DNA from: Cellulomonas terrae
Lineage (GTDB): Bacteria; Actinomycetota; Actinomycetes; Actinomycetales; Cellulomonadaceae
DNA length: 64,000 nucleotides
Direction of reading: 5' to 3'
Assembly (NCBI RefSeq): GCF_007990265.1
Contig: NZ_BJWH01000009.1
Coordinates: 81,259 to 145,258, forward strand
Made by a program: the position numbers and the translations under genes. This document shows positions 55,304-63,970 of the stretch, in pieces. Within the stretch, counting starts at the first letter, position 1, and every line of letters starts with the position of its first letter. The notes under the pieces were generated by a model. The model ran no database searches, had not been told where the DNA came from, and saw only the letters and a list, made by a program, of their open reading frames with translations.

Positions 55304-56233
55304 ATGAGCCTGCCGCTGGTCGACCTACCCAGGGAGCTGGACGGGCGGAATGTCCTCGTCGTGCCTCGCGGCACGAACGTCGCCGTCCTGGCCGTCGCCT
55401 GGTTCCCCGACGCCGCGTGGACCCGTGAGCCGATCGACGCCGAGGAAGCCGCGAAGTCCCGCCCGATGACGGGTGCGCGGTTCCGTGGCATCGCCTCGGT
55501 CGTCACCGAGCCGGTCCCCGGCCTGCTGCGGCTGAACGGCGCCGCCTCGCTCGAGGGGCCGGTCCCGGCGGGTCGGGCCGAGGCCCAGTCGACCGGGCTC
55601 GCCGTGCCGGCGGTCGACCTCTACGCGCTGGTCCCCGCCGACCCGCGGGCGTCCCTCGACCTCGTGTACGGCTGGATGGCCGCGGCCGCCCGTCGGGCCG
55701 GTGGCAGCATCGTCCCCGCGGACCGCGCGCACCCCGTGGTGGTGCCGGACCCCGGTGCCGCGGTGGACCTGACCCTCTGGTCGCCGATGCCTCTGTCCGC
55801 GCAGGACGCCCTGCCGCTGGTGCGCCCGGCCATGAGCGGGGCGCGCGTCGGGCCGACGGACGTGCCCCGCCCGCAGCAGTCCGAGGGGACGTCGGGTCCG
55901 CCCACGTTCTCCGTGACCGCGACGTTCGAGTACGACGGGGCGATCACCGTGCGGACCGGGCGCTCGAGCGAGGTGCCCGTGGCGCTGTCCCGGCTGGACT
56001 GGCGCGAGTTCGGGCCGTGGTCGTACCACGTCACCTGGATCCCGCCGGAACCGGAGGAGCTGCGTCAGGAGCACCCCTCGCAGCTGCACCTGATCGCGCG
56101 CTCGCGGGTGGTGCCGTCGGTCGCGCGCATCGCCGCGGCGCTGTGGCGGGCCGTCGGCGGGACGGTCGTGGACAGCGGCGGGTTCATCGTCACGCCGGGC
56201 GAGCTGCAGGACCGGGCGACCGCGCCGCGCTAG
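55304..56233 (+). CDS. Unrecognised soluble protein (309 aa)
   Basis: The 309-residue product has no signal peptide or membrane helix. It starts MSLPLVDLPRELDGRNVLVV and contains PAVDLYALVPADPRASLDLV, VSVTATFEYDGAITVRTGRS-type strands and a YHVTWIPPEPEELRQEHPSQ segment. I recognise no family. It looks like a two-domain protein, with a Ser/Pro-rich linker near 185-205. Its promoter lies just downstream of the DnaA-box cluster, so DnaA control is possible. Its stop shares CTAG with the convergent transglutaminase gene. Confidence 0.75.
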   Translation: MSLPLVDLPRELDGRNVLVVPRGTNVAVLAVAWFPDAAWTREPIDAEEAAKSRPMTGARFRGIASVVTEPVPGLLRLNGAASLEGPVPAGRAEAQSTGLAVPAVDLYALVPADPRASLDLVYGWMAAAARRAGGSIVPADRAHPVVVPDPGAAVDLTLWSPMPLSAQDALPLVRPAMSGARVGPTDVPRPQQSEGTSGPPTFSVTATFEYDGAITVRTGRSSEVPVALSRLDWREFGPWSYHVTWIPPEPEELRQEHPSQLHLIARSRVVPSVARIAAALWRAVGGTVVDSGGFIVTPGELQDRATAPR

Positions 56234-57144
56234 GCGAACGGCTCGCTGCCGCTGGGCACCAGGTCGACGGACACCGTCAGCCGGGAGCCCGAACCCTCCG
56301 TGAAGATGACCCCGCGCAACGGCGGGACGTCGTCGTAGTCGCGCCCCCAGCCGAGCAGCACGTACCGGTCGTCGACGAGCTGGTCGTTGGTCGGGTCGAC
56401 CTCCACCCAGCCGGCGCCGGGCACCCACGCGGACACCCAGGCGTGCGACGCGTCGGCGCCCCGGAGCTTCTCCCGGCCGGCCGGCGGACGGGTCTCGATG
56501 TACCCGCTGGAGTACCGCGCGGGCAGGCCGTGCAGGCGCAGCGCGGCGATCATCAGGTGCGCGAAGTCCTGGCAGACGCCCGCTCGCTGCGCGAGCAGCT
56601 GGGCCTGCGTGGTGTGCACCGTCGTGGAGCCCGACCGGTACGCCAGCTCGGTCCGGATCCGGTGCGCCAGCTCGATCAGCACCTCGACCATCGGCCGGTC
56701 GGTCGCGAACGTCGGGGCCGCCCAGTCGCGGACCTCGTCGGCGAACGTGACGTGCGGCGACGGGAGCAGGGCCTCGCGCAGGTCCACGATGCTCGGGTCC
56801 AGCCGGCCGACCTCGCCGGCGGCGACCCGCCGCGCCACCTCGTGCCACCCGACGACCGGGAGGGCCGCGGGGTCGGGCGCCTGCCGCGTGACCTCGATCG
56901 TCGACCGCGACGTGACCACGAGCCGGGTGTGCGGGGTCGTGACGCCGAAGTACGTGGTGCGGTTGCCGAAGTAGTCGACCCACTGGTTGGTGTCCGCGGG
57001 CGCCGGCTCGATCTCGACCGACGTCGACAGGCACGACTGTCCGGGGACGTCGCGGGGCGTCATCGTCGTGCGGCCGTAGGAGTCGGTCACCACGTTCGCG
57101 TACGAGTACGTGGTGCGGTGGACCAGGTCGTAGGTGCGGCTCAC
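56230..57144 (-). CDS. Transglutaminase-like peptidase/amidase of the ATP-grasp module
   Basis: The 304-residue cytosolic product has the bacterial transglutaminase-like N-terminal domain (YDLVHRTTYSYANVVTDSYG, NQWVDYFGNRTTYFGV). The papain-like core shows Cys in AQRAGVCQDFAHLMIAALR, His in GADASHAWVSAWVPGAGWVE and Asp in VDPTNDQLV. The triad is complete. In many bacteria it is coded with a circularly permuted ATP-grasp and an alpha-E protein in a proposed peptide-synthesis or peptide-tagging system; the reaction is not established. The GTG start overlaps the stop of the upstream fused gene (GTGA). Confidence 0.92.
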   Translation of the reverse strand: MSRTYDLVHRTTYSYANVVTDSYGRTTMTPRDVPGQSCLSTSVEIEPAPADTNQWVDYFGNRTTYFGVTTPHTRLVVTSRSTIEVTRQAPDPAALPVVGWHEVARRVAAGEVGRLDPSIVDLREALLPSPHVTFADEVRDWAAPTFATDRPMVEVLIELAHRIRTELAYRSGSTTVHTTQAQLLAQRAGVCQDFAHLMIAALRLHGLPARYSSGYIETRPPAGREKLRGADASHAWVSAWVPGAGWVEVDPTNDQLVDDRYVLLGWGRDYDDVPPLRGVIFTEGSGSRLTVSVDLVPSGSEPFA

Positions 57145-59726
57145 TCGCCACCACCGTCCCGGGCGTCCCAGGGGTCCTCGAGCGCGCGGCTCGGTGCGAG
57201 CCGGACGAAGTGCACGCGCTCGATCTCGTCGGCCGCGGAGTGCAGGCGCCAGAGCATCGACTCCAGCGTCTCGGCGAGCCGCGAGCGCCGGCCGTCGTCG
57301 GTGACCGCGGCGGCGATCGCGACCGCGTCCACCTCGGCCAGCAGGTCGACGACGTCGGACAGCAGGTGGTCGCGCTGGTCAGGCGCCCGGCCGGCCAGCG
57401 GGACGAGGGCGAGCGACTCCTGGAGCCGGTCCAGCTGGTAGGCCAGCGAGCGGGGGTTCGTGCCGTCGAGGAGCAGGAGGTCCAGCACCTCCGCCAGACC
57501 GGCACCCGTCTGGTGGCGGCGCCGGTACGTGATCGCCGACTCGTGCGCGAGCAGCACCGACTCCAGCACGACGGCGTCGACGTCGGCGGGCCGGCGCTGC
57601 ACGACGGTCGCCAGCAGGCTCTCGACCAGGTGCTGCGCCCGCTCGATGCGCCGGCCCGCGTCGAGGAACTGCCACCCGACGTCCCGCACGAGCCCTTCGG
57701 CGGTGATCCCCGCGATGGCGAGCAGCCCTTCGAGGACCTTGTCGAGCGCGGGCCGCAGGCCGGCCGTCACGGTGTTGCCGCTGACCACGCCGAGGTCGAG
57801 CGAGTCCGCTCCCTGCGTCCGGCCACGGGTCTTGGCGCGCTCGTCGCGCAGCGCCCGCTCGATCCGCGCGAGCGGGCCGAACGTGTCGGTGGAGAGCTGG
57901 TCGCGGACGGCAGCGGCCGCGGCGGCCAGGCGGCGGACCGAGCGCGCGACCGTGCCCGGGGTGCGGGGGTCGAGCACCAGGTCCCGGAACGCGGGGGGTG
58001 TCTGCTCGGTCGGCGTGAGCGCCGAGATGAGCACGTCGAGCGCGCGGCCGCCCACGGAGGCGGGGCGCTGGTGGAAGTCGTCCCAGCGGTCGACGACGAC
58101 ACGCAGCACGCGGCTGGCGTCCTCCGCCCGCTCGGCGTAGCGGCCCATCCAGTAGAGGTTCTCGGCGGTGCGCGGCGAGATGCCCGTCGCGGGGCGGCGC
58201 GGCGTCGCGACCTCGCCCGCCGCCGACTCGTCGGACGGCACCCACGGCTCGACGGGTGCGTCCGGCTGCGTGGAGAGCACCCACACGTCCTTCGCGGCGG
58301 CGCCGAGGGACGACGACACGACGTGCCCCGCCGCGACGCGCGCCAGCCCGCCGGCCAGCACCGTGTACGTCCCGCCGTGCGCGACCGCGTACGTGCGCAG
58401 GACCGCGGCCCGCGGACCGAGGTCGGCCGGGCCGACGCCCTCGGCGGACGGCAGGTCGCTCCCGACCCCCACCGGGGTCCCGTCGACGGTCGGGCCGGCC
58501 GGGCCCACGGGCTCCTGGCCCACCCACAGCCACGGCTCGGCGCTGATCCGGGCGGCCAGCTGCTCGCGCTCGCGGTGGCTCAGGGTCCAGCCGAGGATCG
58601 TGCCGACGTCGGTGCCGCGGACCGTCGGGAGCACCACGAGCCGTTCGAGGTGGGTCACGACGTGCTGCAGGGACCGCGGCTCGCCGCACCACCAGGTGGG
58701 GGCCGACGGCAGGGCGAGGTCCTGGTCGAGCACCGCGTTCGCCAGCCGCGGCAGGTACGTGAGCAGCGCCGGGTTCTCCAGCACCGAGCTGCCCAGCGGG
58801 TTGACCACGCTGACCGTCCCCGCGCGCACCGCGCGGACCAGCCCCGGGACGCCGAGACGGGACCCCTGCCGCAGGTCCAGGGGGTCGCACCACTCGGCGT
58901 CGACGCGCCGCAGCACCACGTCCACCGGCTCGAGACCCTCGACACCGCGCATCCACACGCGCCCGTCGCGGACCAGCAGGTCGGACCCCTCCACGAGCGG
59001 CAGGCCGAGCATGGACGCCAGGTACGCCTGGTCGAACGCGGTCTCGCTCGACGGTCCCGAGGTGAGCAGGACGACCCGCGGCTGCTCGGCGCGCCCCGGG
59101 GCGACGTCCCGCAGCGCGAGCCGCAGCGCTCGGAAGAACGGGCCGAGGCGCTGGATGGACGCCTGCCGGTACACGCCCGAGAGCACCTGGGAGACGACCC
59201 GGCGGTCCTCCATCGCGTACCCGACGCCCGACGGCGCCTGGGTCCGGTCCGCGACCGCGCACCACCCGCCCGCGCCGTCGCGCACCAGGTCCGTCGCGGT
59301 GAGCACCAGCTCCCGCCCGCCGGGCAGCCGCAGACCGTCGACGGCCCGCACGAACCCGGGGTGCCCGAGGACGACCGTGGGCGGCAGGAGCTTGTCGGTC
59401 AGGAGCAGCCGGTGGCCGTACGCGTCCTGCAGGATCGCGTCCAGCAGCTCCGCCCGCTGCACCAGCGCCGCGTCCAGGCGGGCCCACTCGGGCTCGTCGA
59501 CGATGACGGGCAGCGGGTCCAGGTGCCAGGGGTGCTCGCCGTCCTCGGAGTCCGCGCCGTACGTGACGCCGTGGTCGGCGAGGAGGCGCTCGGCCTCGTC
59601 GCGCGCCCGCGCCAGTCCCGGTCCGGTCGGGATGTCGGCGGGGTCGGGGAGCCACGACCAGTCGGCGCGATGGTCGACCGCGCCCGGCTCGCCCTGCGGG
59701 CGGGGGGAGGACAGCAGGTCGGTCAC
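57141..59726 (-). CDS. Circularly permuted ATP-grasp fused to alpha-E domain
   Basis: The 861-residue product joins two proteins that are usually separate. Residues about 20-500 form a circularly permuted ATP-grasp ligase (LLPPTVVLGHPGFVRAVDGL, GVGYAMEDRRVVSQVL, VVLLTSGPSSETAFDQAYLA, NPLGSSVLENPALLTYLP). Residues about 530-850 form the alpha-E helical domain (TGISPRTAENLYWMGRYAER, AEDASRVLRV, DLLLLDGTNPRSLAYQLDRL). The module probably forms amide bonds on an unknown peptide substrate. GTG 59726 is the first in-frame start. The transglutaminase gene follows with coupled translation. Confidence 0.92.
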   Translation of the reverse strand: MTDLLSSPRPQGEPGAVDHRADWSWLPDPADIPTGPGLARARDEAERLLADHGVTYGADSEDGEHPWHLDPLPVIVDEPEWARLDAALVQRAELLDAILQDAYGHRLLLTDKLLPPTVVLGHPGFVRAVDGLRLPGGRELVLTATDLVRDGAGGWCAVADRTQAPSGVGYAMEDRRVVSQVLSGVYRQASIQRLGPFFRALRLALRDVAPGRAEQPRVVLLTSGPSSETAFDQAYLASMLGLPLVEGSDLLVRDGRVWMRGVEGLEPVDVVLRRVDAEWCDPLDLRQGSRLGVPGLVRAVRAGTVSVVNPLGSSVLENPALLTYLPRLANAVLDQDLALPSAPTWWCGEPRSLQHVVTHLERLVVLPTVRGTDVGTILGWTLSHREREQLAARISAEPWLWVGQEPVGPAGPTVDGTPVGVGSDLPSAEGVGPADLGPRAAVLRTYAVAHGGTYTVLAGGLARVAAGHVVSSSLGAAAKDVWVLSTQPDAPVEPWVPSDESAAGEVATPRRPATGISPRTAENLYWMGRYAERAEDASRVLRVVVDRWDDFHQRPASVGGRALDVLISALTPTEQTPPAFRDLVLDPRTPGTVARSVRRLAAAAAAVRDQLSTDTFGPLARIERALRDERAKTRGRTQGADSLDLGVVSGNTVTAGLRPALDKVLEGLLAIAGITAEGLVRDVGWQFLDAGRRIERAQHLVESLLATVVQRRPADVDAVVLESVLLAHESAITYRRRHQTGAGLAEVLDLLLLDGTNPRSLAYQLDRLQESLALVPLAGRAPDQRDHLLSDVVDLLAEVDAVAIAAAVTDDGRRSRLAETLESMLWRLHSAADEIERVHFVRLAPSRALEDPWDARDGGGE

Positions 59727-59895
59727 CAGAGGAGTGTGTCCTACGCGTGCACTCTGCGCGGTGCCCGGACGCGCGTGTCAGACGGCCGAGCCGGCGATCG
59801 CTGCCGCCACCGGCACCGTTCGCTGCACCGATCGCCGGTTCGAGGTGCACCGTGATGAGGTGAGACGACGGCTGCGGCGAGACGAGGAGGCACCG

Positions 59896-60261
59896 ATGGG
59901 TCGGGACGCTGTCACCGGGTGGGTCGAGCGGTACGAGGAGGCGTGGCGGGCGCAGGACGTGGACGCCCTGGACGGGCTGTTCGCGCAGGACGCGCGCTAC
60001 CTGCGGTCGCCCTACGACGCGGAGCCGCTGGACGGGCTCGACGCGATCAAGGGGTTCTGGGTGGACCCGACACCGTTCACGATGACGGCCACGGTGGTCG
60101 CGGCGGACGGCCCCGACGCGGTGGTCAGGGTGGAGGTCCGGTACGGCGGCGACGAGCCGCAGGAGTACCGGGACCTGTGGGTGCTGCGGTTCGCGCCGGA
60201 CGGGCGCGCAGAGCTGTTCGAGGAGTGGGCCTACTGGCCGGAGAAGAGATACACCGTCTGA
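59896..60261 (+). CDS. SnoaL-like (NTF2-fold) protein
   Basis: The 121-residue product has the NTF2-like pattern: WVERYEEAWRAQDVDALDGL, FAQDARYLRSPYDAEPLDGL, DAIKGFWVDP, then VVRVEVRYGGDEPQEYRDLW and AELFEEWAYWPEKR. The SnoaL-type fold is usually a small-molecule-binding or isomerase-like pocket; substrate unknown. ATG 59896 follows gacgaggagg. It is divergent from the ATP-grasp gene with a 169-bp shared region. Confidence 0.85.
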   Translation: MGRDAVTGWVERYEEAWRAQDVDALDGLFAQDARYLRSPYDAEPLDGLDAIKGFWVDPTPFTMTATVVAADGPDAVVRVEVRYGGDEPQEYRDLWVLRFAPDGRAELFEEWAYWPEKRYTV

Positions 60262-60285
60262 GTCAGCGTCGGCCGCGGACCGAGG

Positions 60286-60525
60286 TCAGTGCAGCAGGGA
60301 GATGATCTCCCACGATCCGGGGTCGGGCTGAGCGGCGATCTGCTCGCGGGCGAGCGCGAACGCCTCCTCAGGTGTCGGGACGACGACGCTCGCGTGGAAC
60401 GTCGTCGCGCTGCTCAGCACGCTGTACAGCGGGCCCAGTGGGTTGCCGTCGTCGTCGCACTTGCCGACGGCAACGACGAACGCCTGGTGCAGCAGGTCGG
60501 GGGCGGAGTCAGTGATGAGCGTCAC
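60286..60525 (-). CDS. Small unrecognised protein (79 aa)
   Basis: GTG 60525 opens a 79-residue frame. The product (MTLITDSAPDLLHQAFVVAV, GKCDDDGNPLGPLYSVLSSA, PTPEEAFALAREQIAAQPDP) is soluble with regular codon bias and a compact alpha/beta pattern. No family is recognised. The gene converges on the SnoaL-like gene with a 24-bp gap and is divergent from the acetyltransferase. Confidence 0.6.
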   Translation of the reverse strand: MTLITDSAPDLLHQAFVVAVGKCDDDGNPLGPLYSVLSSATTFHASVVVPTPEEAFALAREQIAAQPDPGSWEIISLLH

Positions 60526-60597
60526 TCCCTAGACATCGGCAGGTCGGAGCCGATCCTGGAACCCGGAGGGGCGTAAACGCGTGAGAAAGTCGTGTGC

Positions 60598-61212
60598 ATG
60601 CCTGCCGCACCCGGGATGATCCGCCCGTTCCACCCGTCCGACCTCCCGGGGATCTACCGGATCTGCCTGCTCACCGGCGAGGCCGGCGGCGACGCGACCG
60701 GCCTGTACCGCGACCCCGACCTGCTGGGTCACGTGTACGCCGGTCCGTACCCGGTGGCGGACCCGGGGCTCACGTTCGTGGTGGTCGACGGGCTCGGGCT
60801 GGTGGGCTACATCGTCGCGACGGCCGACACCCACCGCTTCGAGCAGTGGCTGGAGCGCCGGTGGTGGCCGACGCTGCGCGCGCGGTACCCGGTGCGCGAG
60901 GACCCGCACGACGGCACAGAGGACCACGTGCTGGTCGGTCGCATCCACGATTGGGCCGCGGCCGACGACGCCCTCGTCGACCGGTTCCCCGCGCACATGC
61001 ACATCGACCTGCTCCCGCGGGCGCAGGGCCTCGGCCTCGGTCGTCGGCTCGTCGAGACCCTCGCGGCAGCGCTGCGCGAGCGCGGGGTGCCCGGGCTGCA
61101 CCTCGGCGTCGACAGCCGCAACGAGGGTGCCATCGCGTTCTACACGCGGGTCGGCTTCACGGAGGCGGCCCGCCACGACTGGGGCAGGACGCTGACGCTC
61201 GACCTCACGTGA
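60598..61212 (+). CDS. GNAT-family N-acetyltransferase
   Basis: The 204-residue product has the GNAT fold: N-terminal MIRPFHPSDLPGIYRICLLT, a long central insert (DTHRFEQWLERRWWPTLRAR), the acetyl-CoA loop LPRAQGLGLGRRLVETLAAA (near 138-157) and GVDSRNEGAIAFYTRVGF. The insert and the HMHIDLLP strand resemble GNAT proteins related to the eukaryotic OGA acetyltransferase-like domain. Substrate unknown. The 3' end overlaps the convergent channel gene by 8 bp. Confidence 0.9.
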   Translation: MPAAPGMIRPFHPSDLPGIYRICLLTGEAGGDATGLYRDPDLLGHVYAGPYPVADPGLTFVVVDGLGLVGYIVATADTHRFEQWLERRWWPTLRARYPVREDPHDGTEDHVLVGRIHDWAAADDALVDRFPAHMHIDLLPRAQGLGLGRRLVETLAAALRERGVPGLHLGVDSRNEGAIAFYTRVGFTEAARHDWGRTLTLDLT

Positions 61213-61975
61213 CGGGGTCGTCCCGGTGCAGGGCGAGCACCCGGTCGACGTCGTCGACGGTGACGCCCGGGACGTCGAGCACCTGCCGCAGCCGGGTGAG
61301 GGCGTCCACCGGTTCCGGCGCCCTCTTCCGCGGTGCCAGGAACAGGTTGGCCAGGTAGCCGGTGAACGTCCCGAAGATGCCGACCCCGACGACGATGATC
61401 ATCGCGCCGACGACGCGCCCCTCGTTGGTCACCGGGTACTGGTCTCCATAGCCGACGGTGGAGATCGTCACGATCGTGTACCAGAGGGCGTCCGACGCGC
61501 TCGTGATGTTGGCGCCCGGGGCGTCGTCCTCGATGCGCAGGATCGTGAGGCTGCCGAACTGCAGCACGAGGATGCCCGTGAGCAGCAGGGTGTACAGCGC
61601 GCTGCCGGCGCGGTCGCGGACCAGCGTCCGCAGGACCTTGCGCCCGCCGACCTCCCGCATGAGCCGGACGACGCGGACCAGGCGGAAGATGCGCAGGAAC
61701 TTGAGCTCGGCGAACGGCAGGCTGGCGAGCAGGTCGGCCCAGCCGAAGTGCCGGAAGAAGTAGCCCGACCGCGACGGGGCCGTCACGATCCGGTAGGTGA
61801 AGTCGAGGAGGAAGACGCCGCTGAAGATCGCGTTCATGATCAGCAGGACGTTCTGCAGGTCCGCGTCCTGCCGGGTGACGGCGACGAGGACCAGGTTGAA
61901 GATCGACAGCAGCGACAGCGCGCCGATGAAGATCTCGTACCCGATGCCCTTGAGCTCACTGCGCGGCGCGCCCAC
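61205..61975 (-). CDS. Voltage-gated-type cation (potassium) channel subunit
   Basis: The 256-residue membrane protein has four to five N-terminal helices, with an S4-like basic segment (FLRIFRLVRVVRLMREVGGR) near 110, then a pore domain with the selectivity filter TISTVGYGDQYPVT and the inner helix VVGAMIIVVGVGIFGTFTGY. The filter TVGYGD predicts potassium selectivity. The short cytosolic tail (APRKRAPEPVDALTRLRQVL) has no named domain. GTG 61975 is the likely start. Confidence 0.92.
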   Translation of the reverse strand: MGAPRSELKGIGYEIFIGALSLLSIFNLVLVAVTRQDADLQNVLLIMNAIFSGVFLLDFTYRIVTAPSRSGYFFRHFGWADLLASLPFAELKFLRIFRLVRVVRLMREVGGRKVLRTLVRDRAGSALYTLLLTGILVLQFGSLTILRIEDDAPGANITSASDALWYTIVTISTVGYGDQYPVTNEGRVVGAMIIVVGVGIFGTFTGYLANLFLAPRKRAPEPVDALTRLRQVLDVPGVTVDDVDRVLALHRDDPVT

Positions 61976-62520
61976 GCCAGGAGTCTGGCACGCGGCGGCG
62001 GCCCACCCGGCTGTTCGTCGGACGTGTCGGGCGCAGCCTCGGACCGGCCGGGTCACGGCGATCGTGTGACGACGGTCAACACGTGCTTGACTCTGTCGCA
62101 CCGACGCGTCACTCTGAGTACGACGTCGCAGGGTCGGGGCTCCCAGGAGGGTGGGGATCCCGGCCCTGCGCGCATGACCGGCAGACGTGAGAGAAGCCGT
62201 CGCGACCCGCCGCGCGGGGCCCGGCCCGCTGCCCGCCCGGACCGTCCTGATCGGAGACGTCCGGCGCCGAGGCCGTGGACGCGCCGCCCCGCCAACCACG
62301 CCTGGGCGTGCGCGTCGAGCGGTCGTGGGGAGGCTCTCGGGTGGTTGCTCCGGACACGTGTCAACGACAGGCGCTCGGAGAACGGACACGTGTCACTCTT
62401 CCGGGCGGGGCCGAACGATTGTCGGATCTGTCCAGATCTTCCGTTGGGCCCGATGTGTCCCTACCGTGGTCCCGGGCCGCACCGCCGCGGCCCGCTCGCC
62501 GCCCTGGAGGGTCCCCTGCG
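61976..62520. promoter_or_regulatory. 545-bp divergent intergenic region with a repeated palindrome
   Basis: No supported gene is seen. CGGACACGTGTCA occurs at 62351-62363 and 62383-62395, each centred on the palindrome GACACGTGTC, 32 bp apart and 126 bp upstream of the Tat-protein ATG. The rest holds the channel promoter and unremarkable GC-rich sequence. Confidence 0.6.
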
Positions 62521-63960
62521 ATGCCCGACACCACGATCGACCCCGTCACGCCCCACGACGCCCTTCCCGCGCTCAGCCGCCGGTCGTTCCTCGTCCTGAG
62601 CGGCGCGGCCGCCGCCGTCGCCGCCAGCGCGACGAGCGCCTCCGCCGGAGGACTGCCCTCCGCCGGCCCGGTCGCCGCGCACGGCAACCCGCACGGCAGC
62701 GCCGCCGCTGCGCGCAGGGCCGCCGTCGCCTTCCTGCAGAGCGCGACCGACGCGTACCCGACGCTCAACACCGGGGCGCGCCTGCCGCAGAGCTACGCCG
62801 ACGAGCTCGGGCTGTTCAGCACCGCGTTCGTGTACGACAGCGCCCTCGCGGTCATCGCGCTGCTCGCCGACGGTCGCCGCAGCACGGAGCAGACGGCGCG
62901 AGCCATCGGCGACGGGCTCGTCTACGCCCAGGAGCACGACCCCGGCTACGCCGACGGCCGCCTGCGGCAGGGCTACAACGTCGGGCCCTACACGTTCTAC
63001 GACGGCAACCCGCAGCCGTACGGCTTCGTCCTGCCGGACGGCTCGGCCAACATCGGCTGGCAGTTCGGGTTCCTCGGCACCGCCGTCGGCGACATGGCGT
63101 GGCCCGGCATGGCGCTCGCCCAGCTCTACGCCCGCACCCGCGACCGCCGGTACCTCGACGCCGCGGTCCGCATCGGCACGTGGATCACGACGAACACCTG
63201 GTCCACGCAGCCGCTCGGGGGGTTCTCGTTCGGCGTCAACGGCGCGAACGTCCCGGTGCCCAACGGCTCGACGGAGCACAACATCGACTGCGTCGCGTTC
63301 TTCACCATGCTCCGCGAGCTCACGCGCGACAGGGCCTGGTCGAAGGCCGCCGCCCACGCTCGCGCGTTCGTCGACCGCATGTGGGACCCCGCCCAGGGCA
63401 CCTTCTGGACGGGGACCAACGACGGCATCGAGATCAACAGGTTCCCGGTGCCGCTCGACCCGGCGACGTGGAGCTGGCTCGCGCTGCGCGAGAAGCGCTA
63501 CGCGGGTGCGCTCGACTGGGCGGCGTCCGCGCTCGCCGTCACGGACGACGCGAGCGCTCCGACGTCCCAGCTGCCCGACGGCGAACGGCTCTCCGGCGTC
63601 ACGTTCAGCACGGCGAGCCTCGTCTCGACCGCGCAGTACAACGGGATCACCGTGCACCCGCAGGGTGTCTGGCTGGAGGGCACCGGCCAGCTCGCGACGT
63701 CGCTGGCCGACCGCGGGCGCCGCGGCGACAAGCGCGCCGTGGACGGCCTGCTCGGCCAGGTCCGGCACGCGCAGGACGTGCTCGGTGCCGGTCAGCACCT
63801 GGGGGGCGTGGAGGTCGACGGCGGGATCGTCGCGGCGTCCAGCCTCCTCGACTCCGGGTTCGGCTTCGGCTACTTCCAGGTCCAGCACGTCGTCGCGACG
63901 TCCTGGTTCGTCTTCGGCGACCTCGGCGCGAACCCGATGCGCCTGAGCCGCAGGAGCTGA
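62521..63960 (+). CDS. Tat-exported (alpha/alpha)6-barrel protein, putative glycosidase
   Basis: The 479-residue product has a twin-arginine signal (LSRRSFLVLSGAAAAVAASA, residues 18-37) and a helical-hairpin domain. Repeated motifs include LGLFSTAFVYDSALAVIALL, NIGWQFGFLGTAVGDMAWPG, STEHNIDCVAFFTMLRELTR and FDSGFGFGYFQVQHVVATSW-like ends. This is the layout of six-hairpin glycosidases and epimerases. No specific GH family is assigned, and the catalytic acid is not identified with confidence. ATG 62521 follows a ccctggagggtcc site. It ends 10 bp before a terminator hairpin. Confidence 0.78.
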   Translation: MPDTTIDPVTPHDALPALSRRSFLVLSGAAAAVAASATSASAGGLPSAGPVAAHGNPHGSAAAARRAAVAFLQSATDAYPTLNTGARLPQSYADELGLFSTAFVYDSALAVIALLADGRRSTEQTARAIGDGLVYAQEHDPGYADGRLRQGYNVGPYTFYDGNPQPYGFVLPDGSANIGWQFGFLGTAVGDMAWPGMALAQLYARTRDRRYLDAAVRIGTWITTNTWSTQPLGGFSFGVNGANVPVPNGSTEHNIDCVAFFTMLRELTRDRAWSKAAAHARAFVDRMWDPAQGTFWTGTNDGIEINRFPVPLDPATWSWLALREKRYAGALDWAASALAVTDDASAPTSQLPDGERLSGVTFSTASLVSTAQYNGITVHPQGVWLEGTGQLATSLADRGRRGDKRAVDGLLGQVRHAQDVLGAGQHLGGVEVDGGIVAASSLLDSGFGFGYFQVQHVVATSWFVFGDLGANPMRLSRRS

Positions 63961-63970
63961 GCAGCGCGGC

